From Callaeas wilsoni (taxonomy: Eukaryota > Chordata > Aves > Passeriformes > Callaeidae), in the NCBI GenBank assembly GCA_013398955.1, contig VWPU01002078.1, positions 1 through 64,000 of the forward strand: a DNA stretch of 64,000 nucleotides, in the 5' to 3' direction. The notes under the pieces are model-generated. The model searched no databases and had not been told where the DNA came from. It worked only from the letters and a program-made list of their open reading frames with translations. The translations under genes were made by a program, and so were the position numbers. This document shows, in pieces, positions 9,804 through 22,251 of this stretch (positions are counted from its first letter, which is position 1; the number at the start of each line of letters is the position of its first letter).

Positions 9804-12800
9804 ATGTTTAAACCTAGTTTGCTTCCATTTATGTTGGGAGGAGATTTGGGTTCTTCATCCAAGAAAATGAAGTGGAGACAAGAGGAGCAGAAAAACAACT
9901 GTTCCTTCTTTTCACATTTTAAGCCTTTTCAGAGCAAGACACAAGTGTTGGAACAGATTTCAGATGGTATCAAAGAAGCACCAAAAAGTACATTTTCAAA
10001 ACCATTTCAGGTAGTGCACCAATTATCAAAAGTGTTAACTTGGACTTCTCATTAAACTTTGATTATATGACTCTAATTGCTTTGGCATTTTCACAACTTA
10101 ATGACCTGAACACTATCCACAACACTCATTTCAATTTGTTTCTTTAAGCATCAGAAAATGTTCTTACAATATCATGAAAAATATTCTTAAAATGTCAGGC
10201 ACACCTAACTTACGCTTTATTTCATCTTCCATTAAAACTTGAAAAGTCCATTTTTAACAAAATTTGTTTAGCTGTTTGTGTTAAATTCCTTCTCTTGGGT
10301 CAAATGTATTTTATTTCTTCTCCCCTAGATATTGTAATCTGGCAATAATTACATAGTCACAGAACCTACTGGATACAGTTTGGACTAGTTAAGGGTTCAC
10401 TTTTTTAAGACAAAATATTTCTTTTTTTCTACCTGGCTTCATTCTAAATTCTGTGCATTGATGTTTTCTCTTGTAAACCACTATATCATGTGCTTCAAGA
10501 GACTGCTAATGGAAAGTGAAGGAACACTGCACTGAGCCCTGGCAAGCTTTTAGTCATGTCTTTGACATGAATCAAAAGAACTTCTCAGTTAAAACAGAAA
10601 GTGTTTGAATGGTAACAAGAAAGAATTTTGTTTGGCATCTTGTTCATACTCCAGCCATGTGGCGGAGTTTTTTGTTCATTTGTCCTGAGTGCTATATCTT
10701 TTTTGAATGCACATGTACCTCTTTATCTTATCCAATAGAGGCCATTTAAAATATGCTTTTTCACTCATTCAGGGCAGGTAGGTTTTTTGGACCACACTCA
10801 CTACTCCCAAATCTCTCACTTCATGCTTCATTAGGCCTTTTTAGGGCAAAACACTCTTAAAACAGCATTTGACAAGAGCCCACTGTTCTGTGGCTCACTG
10901 TTAACCAGTAAAGGTATGATACTGTGAGGAATGGTAGAAAGCAATTGGCACTGTTACAACTGGATCCCACCCAGTACTTTGTGAATTCTTATATAATTCA
11001 CAAATTGAGCCTTTCCGTGCACAAGCTCCTGCTAGCTGCTTCGATCTCAGCTTCAGAATTCAGGCAGCTTTTCAAATGGAAAGTAAAAGTCTCTTCTGCT
11101 GCTCTCAGTAGAAGACGATGAGTCCATTCTGTCTTCCATGGCCCCTTTCCATCTACCCTTCAAAAAATCACCACATATGAATGTATGTCAAGCCTTGTAT
11201 TTATCCTTGAAACCAGAAATACTGTAAAATTTTAGCAAGCTGAATTGTACGAATTTCTATGTATCCAAATACTTTCCCAGTTACGTGCAATCATATTTCA
11301 AACTATTATTCAGTGAGAACTGCAGCAGTCAGTGGGGCCGGTATACTAACTTTGACTTAAGGTAGATTTATCTGATTCACTGCGTTTGTTTCAATGCCAG
11401 TCAATTGCTGGGGCAGTTAAGAGTCTAACATCTCTTACTGCATCTGTAATTCAGGCCACTCAAGTCTCTGAGGCACATCCCAAAACTTATACACAACCTT
11501 AAACGCCAAAAATGCAGGCCTGTCTTAGTACTAGTGTGCAGAACTCTAAGGTGCCATGCAGGTGCTGTCTCTGCTGTACTGGTTTTTTACATAATCAGAG
11601 TACAGACAGATACTTTCAAAAGTGTAGTCTGTGTCATCTTAAACAACTAATCAACTTCAGGGATTTTTTTTCAGTTGTTTGTTGGTTTTTTTGTTTTTAA
11701 TTCTCTTCAGCATATTGTCCCTACTCTGGACTATTGTAATAAAGAAGGCAAATGAATGGGAGAAAAGTATTTTGGGAAAACAAATAAGCTTGAATTGGAC
11801 TTTAATCCAAGAAATAACTTCATATGCCTGACCAGTATATACTTGCAAAAGCACTTGTTCTATCACTAAATGTTGTAGAAAAAATGATGCCTGTTTAGGT
11901 TTATGCTGGCTTTTAAGCCAAAATTTCTGGTTTTCTCTATACTGCATAGAAAATGTAGTTTTAGAAGTCAGAGTTTATTTCAGCTTCAGTCAGTAATTGA
12001 TCTAGTTTAGAGAATCCTTGGTACTAAAATCCTTGGCTGGAGAAGGACAGTGCTTTACAATCATCATGCTCTTAATTTTCTGCCCAAGTGTAAGCTGTGC
12101 AGAGGAGGTGGTTGTGCTTTCAGTGCCAATACTGTTGGAATTCATGTGAAGAAAACAGCAGCTTGCTCGAGCCTGCAGAGCCTTAAACTTAAGTCTTTCC
12201 ACCTTGAAGGACCAAGTCTCTTCTTTGAGCAGCTTTGTGAGAGTATAACTGAGCAGCTTAGCAAATATTAAGACTGAGCTGTAGAAAAACTCTGGTCTTT
12301 ACAATGGCAGCTCTTCAGAAGTTAAGCATTAGAGAGCTCAGTTTTTGATTTGGAATACAAAAGTAAAAGATTCTGTGCTGTTTTGTGCTTCTGAAGTTTG
12401 GTGAACAAATGCCAAAAATATGGAGTGTTTCAAATTGTGTGTATAATATCTAGTAGCTTCTTTAGCCTACTTTTATTTTCTCAATTACAAAGAAATTGTA
12501 GTTGAATTTAGTACCCTCTTCTAATCAAGGTGCTTGTGAAGCACCATTTAAGTGAAGCAGCACTGCTAGGCTGTGTTAATACAGTAAATAAAACATTCAC
12601 AAGTGGCATGTCTTTCATTTGTACTGATAACCAGTTTCCTTTGATGCATGTTAACTAGATGTCTTAGCATTCTGTTCTTAGATTTTGGTCAAGCTTTTAC
12701 CCATTCTACTAGCAGGTTTTGCAAAAATAAGCACAGGTAAGTAAACAGAAGTAGGTAAAATATTTTTTTTTCCTGTTAATAAAGATGAGCTGTGAGTTGA

Positions 12801-15800
12801 TATGTAAATGCATTATCAAGGAACAGCAATCTTATGTACATGCATTATCCAGGAACAGCAACCTCTTCAGATTAATAAATTCCTGCTTTGAATGTATTCA
12901 GATTTAGGGTTTTTTTTATTTTTTTTACTGGCCTGTGACTTAAAGCAGCACTGCAGTCCTGTACTGTGACACTAGCTGCTCCTGCCACTCTGCCATCACC
13001 CATGTAGCGCTGTAAGTGAGCCTGCTACCCCAGCTCATCTCAGAAATGTTTCCCTGCTGGGACCTGAGCCTTGAATCAAAAGCACTACTTCCACCTAGTT
13101 TATCTGAAAAGGAGTTTTCAAAAGCTGAGTGTGGCTGAAGTCTTTCTATTCTCTGCAGGTACTTGCCACCAGGGAGCGAGACTATTGGCAATGTGCTGTA
13201 AAATCAAACAAAATTCTAACACTGCATTTTGAACCTATTTTCAAATATTTGCATAAAGCTCCCGTGACTCATGTAATCCCCAGCAAAGTCTTGGTGAAGC
13301 AGAAAGGAAAGTGTGGTGGTGGATCACTTAAGCAAGTGTTGTTTAGGGACCGGATCAGTTCTTTAATATCACCATCTGGCTATTGAGGAAAGGGAGATTT
13401 ATAGTAATAATAATATTTATAATAATTAATAATTATTTTAAAATAGATTTTCTAGGCACTCTATCAGAACATGAGTGACCATTACCCTTGAGTCAGGTTT
13501 TCTCACAGACCCTTGGTTTTGAGATAATGAATTTTTGGATTTTGAAAACAGATTCTGCCAGTAATTTTCTATTTTTTTTCTATGCAGCTGGTGATTATTT
13601 ACATGCAAAATATGGCAGATTTGAAATTATTGTGTTAATTTGTTTAAAATTTTAATTAATACACTGAACTGGCAACCAAATAAGAAAAGTCTCTGCATTC
13701 AGTTTAAGAATAAGATATTTAACCATATCAAAGCTTTGGATGCAAAATGTTTTAAGGTTGGAAATACAGTAATATTGTCTGAATAAACAAGTATCATGAA
13801 GGGGAGCTGATTTCAATTCTTCAGCTGGAGATTAACACTGGGAGCTATCGAATGAGGAATAGAAAGAGGAAGTTTTCTTCAATTCCTCTCTTCCAACCAT
13901 GTGTCAATAATTACGTAGTAGAAAAAGTGTAGCTATGGCAGTAGCCAGTGTTCAAGAGTGAAGCTGGGATATGTACAGGACATTTCCCAAAACTGCAGTC
14001 TAGCTTGTGGTGATGCCTAGCAGCTTGTCCTCTGTTCTGTATCAGGTTTTACTGGGGTGCTTTCATGTTGGGAGTCACCTCCTGAGAACAGATTGTTGGT
14101 TGTTGTCACTCTAAATGCCTGTTGTATCACTTTGAAGTGTAAGTCTTTGATAGAAGTATAAAATCTCTCTTACTACCCCCAAGACCAAGGTTCACCTCAA
14201 TGGAAAACAAGCAGCTGAATTAATAGTATTAACCCTTTCTCTTTTTTTTGTTACAGTATCTTCATGAGATATTATATGGTTTGAAGTTTGACATGTGATA
14301 TCACATTTTTTAAGCAAAGAAGGCTTTGCAGCTTTAAAAGTTGGGGCTTTTTACTGATTTTGTTCTATTTATGTGACACATGGAAGTTGCCAATACAAGA
14401 CAGTTCTCAACTTCTGAGTTTGCTGCAGAGTAAAAATCTTTTTGTAGGTCATGTTGACCAAAGAATGGGATTCATGGAGTGAAATAGCCTTCATTAAGAT
14501 AACTTACCAGTCTAGGAAACAAACTTCCATTGGGGCTTGTGGCGACAGACAAGATTTGGCCAAGACTTTCTATATTTCCAAGTATAAAATAAGAAGATTG
14601 AATGATCAAACAGCGATGTGATTATTTTTGTAAATGTAATTAAAAATTAAAGCTAAATCGACTTTCATATCATGCCAGTGCCAAAATCATGAGCAGTACT
14701 GAAAGTTACTTAATTTTTTGTGGTCTGTGTGCTGGATTTTCTGGTTTTGAACTGTCTAAAAGAATAGTAATTAATACAATAAAAAATGCAAATGAGGAGT
14801 CGTTTACCTTGTATTGTCCTTAAGCTTCTAGTGTCTTCTGTACATTGAGTGGAGATGTCATCCTACTTGAAATAATTCATTCCAGAAGTTTTCTCTCTCT
14901 CTAAATCTCTTTAGTTGATCCGAGATTGGCATAACTTCAAGCAACTAAAAGAAGAAAATCTGCAAGAAGAATATAGAAACAGTCAATGACATTTAGAACA
15001 TATGTTGTCCAATAGTGTGAGGGTTTTGTTGGGTTTTGGTTTCTTTTCTCTGCACAGGGCCATATAGCATATGATATATTAGAAGCTAAAACACAAGCCA
15101 CCGTGAGACCCAGCTTTGAGTTACAATATAGCTTCATATATTGCCAATAAAGTTCATGCATTTACTTTTCTTAGCTAGTTCCCTTTAAAGGCATCGATAG
15201 CTGTATTTTTCTGTAATATTTTGCAAGTGCTTGCTTTGTGTTCGAGCTTGTTTCCCTGTTGCCCTGAGGGTGACATTCAGTGGAGTTCACTTCTGTTTCT
15301 TCTATTGAAAAAATCTCTGATCCTGTTTTTTCTCAAGGTGTTGTGAGGGACAGCAGCAATACATTGCAGATTGAAACAATGAATTATCATGAAAGACAAT
15401 TAATGAGAAGGAGACAAACAAAAGAGAGAGAACACATCCTATCACGGTAGAGTATTTAAAAAGATTTCCAGTAACATGATTAAATTAAAATTCTTTCAAA
15501 CAAGGCTTTAAAGATACAAAGCTTAAGGATCAAATAAAATTTCTCCTATTAATGTCAATAGTTCCATTTACCCAATTTATCTCAGTTTGCATGTTTTGAA
15601 TAGTGGGAAGTTGGTAGGGTTGTATGTAAGTGTCTGGGAAAGGAGGGTGTCTGGGTAATGTGAAAACCTTACCTTCTACAAAATGCTCTAATAGAAATGT
15701 AACGCTGCAGAACAAATGTTTACCTGTGGCAAGAAGGGGAAAGAATATATCTGCATTCCATTTATTGCCCGGTATCACCATAGCACATTTAGGCAGTTTG

Positions 15801-16193
15801 CCTTTCTTTGCTTGGGGGTTAAATTTTTTGAAATTGGAAAAAGGACTATGTGAAATAAATATCTTCAGTGCTTATTTCCTTTGATACTGTATCCTCTTCT
15901 ATGAGAATAAAACCAAAACCAACTAAAAAAACTCCACCACCCATGAAGTAGTTGATTTAAGGCAGATGCAGTTTCTGGGGATGGAGAGAGTACTTGAAAC
16001 TAAAGAACAGCAATGTCTTGGGAATGGGAGACGACGTGTTACATCCTTGGGTTTGGAGGTTTTCTGTCAGAATCTCATGCACGTACCTTATGTTACACCA
16101 GAGGACCTCAGGACTTTAAGGCTCAAATTAGGTGGATTAATTTGAAGCAGGGGAAGGAAATACTTAGGAAAAGTTTTGACTTTCACTTGACCA
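9804..16193. other. Intergenic, AT-rich, no gene seen
   Basis: About 6.4 kb downstream of PRKX. It holds scattered open frames of at most about 100 codons with no family resemblance, an imperfect 32-bp duplication at 12802-12866, an AT-rich palindromic stretch at about 13400-13442, and a further AATAAA at 12587-12592. A longer PRKX 3' UTR reaching into the first 3 kb cannot be excluded from sequence alone. Confidence 0.6.
12802..12866 (+). repeat. Imperfect tandem duplication, unit 32 bp, two copies
   Basis: The blocks beginning ATGTAAATGCATTATC at 12802 and ATGTACATGCATTATC at 12834 continue in parallel through AGGAACAGCAA. They differ at only a few positions, so this is a local duplication of moderate age. 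Confidence 0.85.
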
Positions 16194-16283
16194 TTTCACA
16201 GAAGCACAGGATGGTTGAGGTTGAAAACGATCTCCAGAGGTCAGCTGGCCCAATGCCCCTGTTCAAGCAGAGCCATCTAGAGC
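16194..16283 (-). mobile_element. CR1 LINE 3' tail fragment
   Basis: Read on the minus strand this is the terminal part of a CR1 element: the GGTTGAGGTTG and GATCTCCAGAGG blocks, then CCCAATGCCCCTGTTCAAGC, here in the orientation of an insertion on the minus strand. The sequence is clearly diverged from the usual avian consensus. Only about 90 bp survive, the typical 5' truncation of CR1 copies. Confidence 0.8.
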
Positions 16284-16456
16284 CAAAACAACAAAACAGT
16301 ATTTTGTATTCATCTTAAGTGACATTCTTAGAACTGTCCTCAAAAGTTGAGAAAATAAAATATACACGGCTCTTTTTATTTTTTTTCCCCCACTGGAAAA
16401 TAAAGCATTTATTTTTTGATTAATCTTTTTTCCATTTTGAAGTTTTCTTAAAAGCC

Positions 16457-16483
16457 ACTAATAAAAAGTTATTATTTATTAGT
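16457..16483. repeat. Short inverted repeat, 9-bp arms
   Basis: ACTAATAAA at 16457-16465 and TTTATTAGT at 16475-16483 are perfect reverse complements around a 9-nt loop. In AT-rich DNA this may be chance. Confidence 0.6.
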
Positions 16484-18846
16484 AATTCATTGTTCTCACA
16501 ACTTAAACATCAGTGGAGTTGAAATTACAAAGTAAGAATTTTGTTCAGTTCCTTGTCTTCTCAAATGCTACAGAAGGACTATTTAACATCTCTGGACTTA
16601 ATAGAGGTCTGAAGTTGTGAAAAGTCCATGTGTTGGTGTCAGCTGCTGCACACTGGTTGCTCGTGACAAGCAAGTCCTGATTAAAGGTGGTGCAGGATTT
16701 GCTGTCTATAGACAGCATTGAATTTTCATTTGGAAGAAAACTGATTTTGTTGGTCAACAAGTTCATGGTAAAAAATTGTTACCTCAGTGACTTCCATGTG
16801 TAGAACCACAGTTTCCAGTAGTTAATAAATCTTTTTATCTCTGAGATGTTCTAAATGGCCATGCCATTCAACCACTCTTCTCTCAAGTCTGAAAGCTAGT
16901 GTGGCCTTTTTGTGGATTGCAGAGGCAGGTTGAAATTAATGCAGGACCCAGTTCTTTGCAAACTGAGGGACAAAAACTGGTGTGCTCACATTTTGCTGGA
17001 TGTGCACTGTATCCAAAGAGTACTGAATGCTGTGCAAAACACACCTCTATCAGATAGAGAAGTTTCACAAGAAACTAACTTGCAGCCAGTTCTTTCTATG
17101 ATGTGACAAGTTGAAAAATATTCACATCTTGTGGCATTGTGCTCGCATTTCCACCAGACATAGTCTGTCTGATTAATAAATGCTGATCCTACATGGCTGG
17201 CTGGAGTGCAGGAAGGGAATGTATCTCCACAAAAAAGGCCATGCAGGAACCACGAGCCCAAGCATGATCCCGTTTGGCTTGCCAGCCAACATTTATCACA
17301 GGCAGATGGGAACGCAGCACAGCAAGACCTCTTGGAAAAGATGTTACCTAGGTCAGGGAAGGCGTTCAGGGCAAAGGCTGGAGCAGCCTCACGTCTGTTC
17401 CTGGGGCTGGCTGACAGAGTTGTGCCATGGGTCTAAAGACACACTCCTGCCTGCTCCCACCTGGTTTTATTCAAGCACCCCAAATGTATAACTACCATAT
17501 TGCTCATGCAGGGGGCCTCATGTCAACAAAAGAATTCCCTTTAATATTTTGGCTTTTGCTAATGCACAGAGTACATCTTCTTTTCTCCTCCCCTGAAAAC
17601 TGTGCCATGGGAATTGGCCTGGAATATGTATAATTGAAAACAGAGGGAAACTGATGCCATTTCCAAGTCATGTCTTTCTTGTGATATACTTCTCATTTAC
17701 TTAAGCATCAGTTTACGTACATACATTAGCAGCACCATATTTTTTTAAATCTCCCTCTTTTGAAATACCATATAATAATTTAACAAAATTGTTTCAAAGT
17801 CAAGAAATATTTTTCCACTGTTAATTAACAGAGCCTGAGTTGTTCTTTGTCCCTTTGGTGACAGAAGTATAGAGGAAGAATGGTTCTCCCTCTAAATTTA
17901 AAAAAAAAAAAATTGAATAAAATAACCACAGAAGTACTTTTAAAATATACTCCAGAGTCATATTTATTTTTAAACAATAGTAAATCATTTAATTGTTTCA
18001 ACTAGGCTTAGTTCCAAGCAGTTCTAAATTCGGAGTTAAAAGAATTGATCTTAAAAAGATGTGGAGGAAAACAAAACTCTCTTCCTCTCTCATTTCCTGT
18101 TTAAATTGATGGGAATTTGGGCTCTTCTTTAGTTAATTTGGCATGCATTGCTCCCCCATGAACTGCTCTAGTCAAGGATCACAGAATGTCCTCTTCTCAC
18201 AAGCAAACCATGAATTTATAATCCAGTGTGTAAAATTTTTTTTCTTTAGAAATGAGCCTATTAAAAACAGCACTATTAAAAACATTTCAGTGGTTTTGTA
18301 CACTGAGTACAGAAGTGATTCCACTTCCAGCTTGCAGTGTGTAGAATGTGTTATACGTTGCCCTCTCATGCTGCTGATCACAATGCTAGAAGTGTAATAC
18401 ACAGCAGTAAAGGCACAGCAAGGTAACATCAGCTGACACACACCAAGTGCTCTGGTTCCTCCCCTGATTCGAAAAGGAGGGATATAACTGCATCAGGAGA
18501 TGCCCCAAGAATTTAAGTAAATGGCCAGGCAGCTTCAGAATGTCCTTAGACAAAAGGAGATTCCACAGATCTCTGAAGGGGCTGTGTCGGCTCTCCTGGG
18601 GCATCACAGCCTTAAGACATTAAATGTGGACTTGGAGTATAGGGAGTCTCAAGAGTTTTGAGAATTCAGTCCCAAGACATTTTATTGTGTTCTTGTGAGT
18701 CTGAAAAACTTCACAGAACTGAAATATATATTTTATTATATTGATGTCTGCAAATACAACATCACTGGGTCAGTGAGGGTAATAATACAAAAGATAGTTC
18801 CTTTAGCTGGAAGGCATCTGACAGGACTATTTTATAAAACAAGGGT

Positions 18847-18910
18847 AATTTTGTTTTTCTTTGGGGGTTTTCTTTCTTTTTTCCTTATTTTTTTCCTTTT
18901 TTTTTTTTCT
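18847..18910 (+). repeat. T-rich pyrimidine tract
   Basis: A stretch dominated by T with scattered C and one G run. It creates a hydrophobic, phenylalanine-rich spurious frame and has no other feature. Confidence 0.8.
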
Positions 18911-19020
18911 GGTATTTTCCAAGAAGGTCCAGCCTAGAGTGGCACTTGTAGGTTTATCCAGAGGAAAACTGTGTAACTGTTTCACTGAGTAACCATTAAA
19001 CACTCCCTATTCCGGTAGGT

Positions 19021-19069
19021 CAAGATCACAAGAGTAGCTCTGTTGTGATTTAAGAAGGCTGTGATCTTG
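19021..19069. repeat. Nested inverted repeats sharing one arm
   Basis: CAAGATCACA at 19021-19030 is the exact reverse complement of TGTGATCTTG at 19060-19069. The overlapping ATCACAA is also complementary to TTGTGAT at 19043-19049. One 5' arm can therefore pair with either of two 3' arms. Confidence 0.75.
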
Positions 19070-19827
19070 CTATGCTCTGTTACCCTTTTAGCTTGCCTTT
19101 ACTCACTGGAATATAGTTTTGTCATCACATTAATGGCTATAATTTTGGCTAATACTTGAACATAGTCATGAGATTGGAAAGATTATTTCTTCTGTAACAG
19201 TTTAGGAGTTTCCAAACACTTAAAGAACATAAGTTTCTTTGTATGTCTGCAAGCCTGTCTCCCTTAAGCCAGTCATAGGGGGTTAACATCATAATGTTTC
19301 TGTTTTAATTAAATGCAACAGTGATTATTAATTGACTGTATAAGTCAGGCAGTTTGAGGGAAAAAAGTATGGTACATGGGCTAGCACCAGAGAATGTGAA
19401 GGACAAAAAACAAAAAATGAAAGCTGAATCAAAATTTCTATTTTTTTTGCTTTAAATAGTCTCACAGAGAAGTAGCTGGGAGAGAAGTTAAGGACAAAGT
19501 GATTCAAGTGATTTGATTCATGAGAATGCTTCAACACATGATTTCACAGGCAAGAAAAACTTTTACTAATACACCAAAATATTTTCAGACCCAGGTCCCA
19601 TATGGGGTCTTTAAAAAAAAAAATGTGATTCAACAGGCTGGAAATGTGTCATCTTCACATACAACAAGTGTGCCGTGATCCAGCAAAGGGCTTCTGCAGA
19701 CCTGTCTCAATGTGATCTTTCCATAGTATCCTATAGGCACACCCGAATAGTGGGAGGAACTCTGGAGGCCTGCACTACGCTGGATTTTTGATTGTTGTCA
19801 GACACAGCTGAGGGGAGCCTGGCACCC

Positions 19828-19853
19828 TGAGTCACCTATTTCAGCCTGAGTCA
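19828..19853 (+). promoter_or_regulatory. Pair of AP-1 consensus sites
   Basis: TGAGTCA occurs at 19828-19834 and again at 19847-19853, both inside CCTGAGTCA and both in the same orientation, 19 bp apart. AP-1 (Fos/Jun) binding is inferred from the motif only. Confidence 0.4.
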
Positions 19854-21516
19854 AGGCTTGGTACCTTGCAGGTGATTATCCAGCATAGTCACTGTAAACG
19901 ACCTTCTGGGGTCAAATTAGTCCTTAAATTAGTACAGTGAGTACTTAAAATTCTTTGATACTTTTATCTCTGTGAGTGTGGTGGAGGTACCAAGGCATCC
20001 TGGCGTGCAACGTGCAGATCCAAACACCCGCACGACTCTTCTGCCTCTCTGCAGACTTTCTGTAACAGCAGCATAAACACAGGAGCCACAATAAGGAATG
20101 GTCTTTTCCCACTGTGTTTTATTAAGATGAGAGTCTGTAAGCACAGTCCAAGGGGAAGAAAGGAAAAAGAGCTCGTGGGGTTGAGCCTGTGGTCTGGGGT
20201 TTGCACTAAGAAGTTAAGTGACAGCCAAAGAGTGAAAACAGAGCTCTGACAGCTCGTGGGGGGAAAAGGTGAGATCTGAAAGAGCAACGGGACAGGAAAG
20301 GGAAGTTGTCACACAGCCAAAATTAATTAAAAAAGGAATGAGGCTGAAAGGACTTGAATGGAGAGATTTCATTTGCCTTACATCCATCTTCACTCAGATG
20401 AAAAAGCAGCCTTGTTAAAAAGAAAAAATATTTAAGGGTTTTTAGCATGTTGCTCCCTAGGAATAGGCTTGTTCTTACAGCCTAGGTCAGTCGGCAGAAA
20501 AATTCCCCTCTCCCGAGAGGACTGTGGAGTGAGAACAGACCTGACTCACCTCAAGCAGCTTTGCAGTGCTGCAGTCTTGTTTACTGCACAGGCAGGGCTC
20601 CTGCTCCTGGGGGCTGCTGCCATCGTTTCAGCAAAGCTCATTGCCCTGCTGGGAAGCCCTGGCTTCTTTTGCTTTGGAGGCTGTAAATACACTGTTGTTT
20701 GTCCTCTCCTTGCAGTTCTTTCTTTTTTTTTTTTTTTGCTTTTAGTGAGTACTATTCTATTATATTGTGAGTTACTGAAATAAACTTATCTATTACTGTA
20801 GTTTTGTGTGAAATAGCATAGATTTTAAACTGGAGTAGTGGGGAGGAACTTCCTCTCCTTTCCTGAGCTTAGCTAGGCAGACAGACGGGCTCACAGGATG
20901 CCTCAGTCTGATTGAGTGAAAGCCTCAAATCCTCTCTTATGGATTGGCACAGGCAACTACGAAAACACAGTCTCTCAATTAAGTTATTTTTTGTAAAATA
21001 GTGATTATTTAACCAGAATATAAAAAGAAAACAGAAGTTCAAAGACCACTGTTTACTTTCTCATCCCTGACCATGCTTCTTCTTGAAGCTAGGTGATGCT
21101 GTAGGGGCAAGGATCAAGTATGAATGGGGTTTTGCATCCTGGTAAGGAGTCTAGTGTTCCCTCCCTGAACCAGAGATTCTTGCTGTGCAAGGTAGACCAG
21201 TCTAACTGGGAAGCTGTCTTGGGATGTCCAAACTGGCACAGAAGCAAACATCCCTTCTTTCTCAACATCCTACCTACTTTTGTAGTAGTCATAATTTGTA
21301 ATTGAACACTCAGGAACTTGCTGTCTTTCTATTCCTGAGCCTGTAGGATAGAAGACCTTGGAAATACTGTGGGTCCCTGACTTTGCTTATTAAATTTCTT
21401 TTGTTCCTTTCTTTCCTGAGGAAATTGAAAGGATAAGGAATAAATAATGAAAACCAGATTATTTATGTAATATATAACAATCAAATAAATAAACAACATG
21501 CAAACAGTTCAAATAA

Positions 21517-22251
21517 TTACAGCTCTGTTGCCAAGCCTTGGCAGTCTGTCTTAGTGAGTTTGACTATCTCCATGCAGCTGAGACCCCACCGAGTTTGCAA
21601 AGAGACAGTGCTCATGGAAAGGGAGCTTGCTTGCCTCTCTGCTCTTCCACACTTAGCATTTTCCAAGAGGGAAGGACAAGCAGGATACCAGCACAAAGCC
21701 CATTTCCTTGCCCTCCATGTATTTTTAATCCTCTCCCAAAGCAGGAGCAAACAGCTGTGAGGCGAGAGCGAATCATTGGCTCTCGGTGATATGTTGAAGC
21801 GTTGCTGTGCCCTTTCACGGCTGTGAACACAGTGATGATTAGCACTTACATGCAACACAGTTCTGGTACAGCTGCAGGTCCTGGAGTGCTGCAAGTGATA
21901 CAAAAGAGGTTGGCCAAGGCCCCTTCTACCACAAGGCATTCCCCAGCTCTGGGGTTTGCACTTGTATTGTGTTACAAAGGCTTCAGCCAAAATCCTTTCT
22001 TCCCCAAGGAAACTCAGCACAGCTCCCTCACCCATCACAAAACCCAAATCAGAATCACATTTCTGGACAATGAGCCGGACTCCTGGCCCCAGGCCCAGCT
22101 CCTAGGTCTGGCTGGGGAAGCATATAACAGCCTTGAAATCTGCCCTGAACACACTGTGGAGCAAGACAGAGGAGAAAATGCCTTCTACCCATCCAAAAAG
22201 CTCACAGCAGTAAGGGGAGATGAACGTGCCAGAGCTGGATGGAGCTCTTGA
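21517..22251. other. GC-richer patch with overlapping open frames on both strands
   Basis: The longest frame in the window (176 codons, minus strand, 21517-22047) overlaps a 149-codon plus-strand frame at 21802-22251. The minus frame opens with TTG rather than ATG. Its product has many Cys, Arg and Ser residues and no motif I recognise. No splice-site pattern, signal peptide or homologue is evident. I read this as compositional rather than coding. Confidence 0.5.

Noticed and set aside
15338..15447. Exon-like stretch: pyrimidine run and CAG-type acceptor followed by a 37-codon open frame rich in Arg and Glu
   Set aside because: No donor or partner exon and no recognised homologue. A frame this short after a chance acceptor is common in this much DNA.
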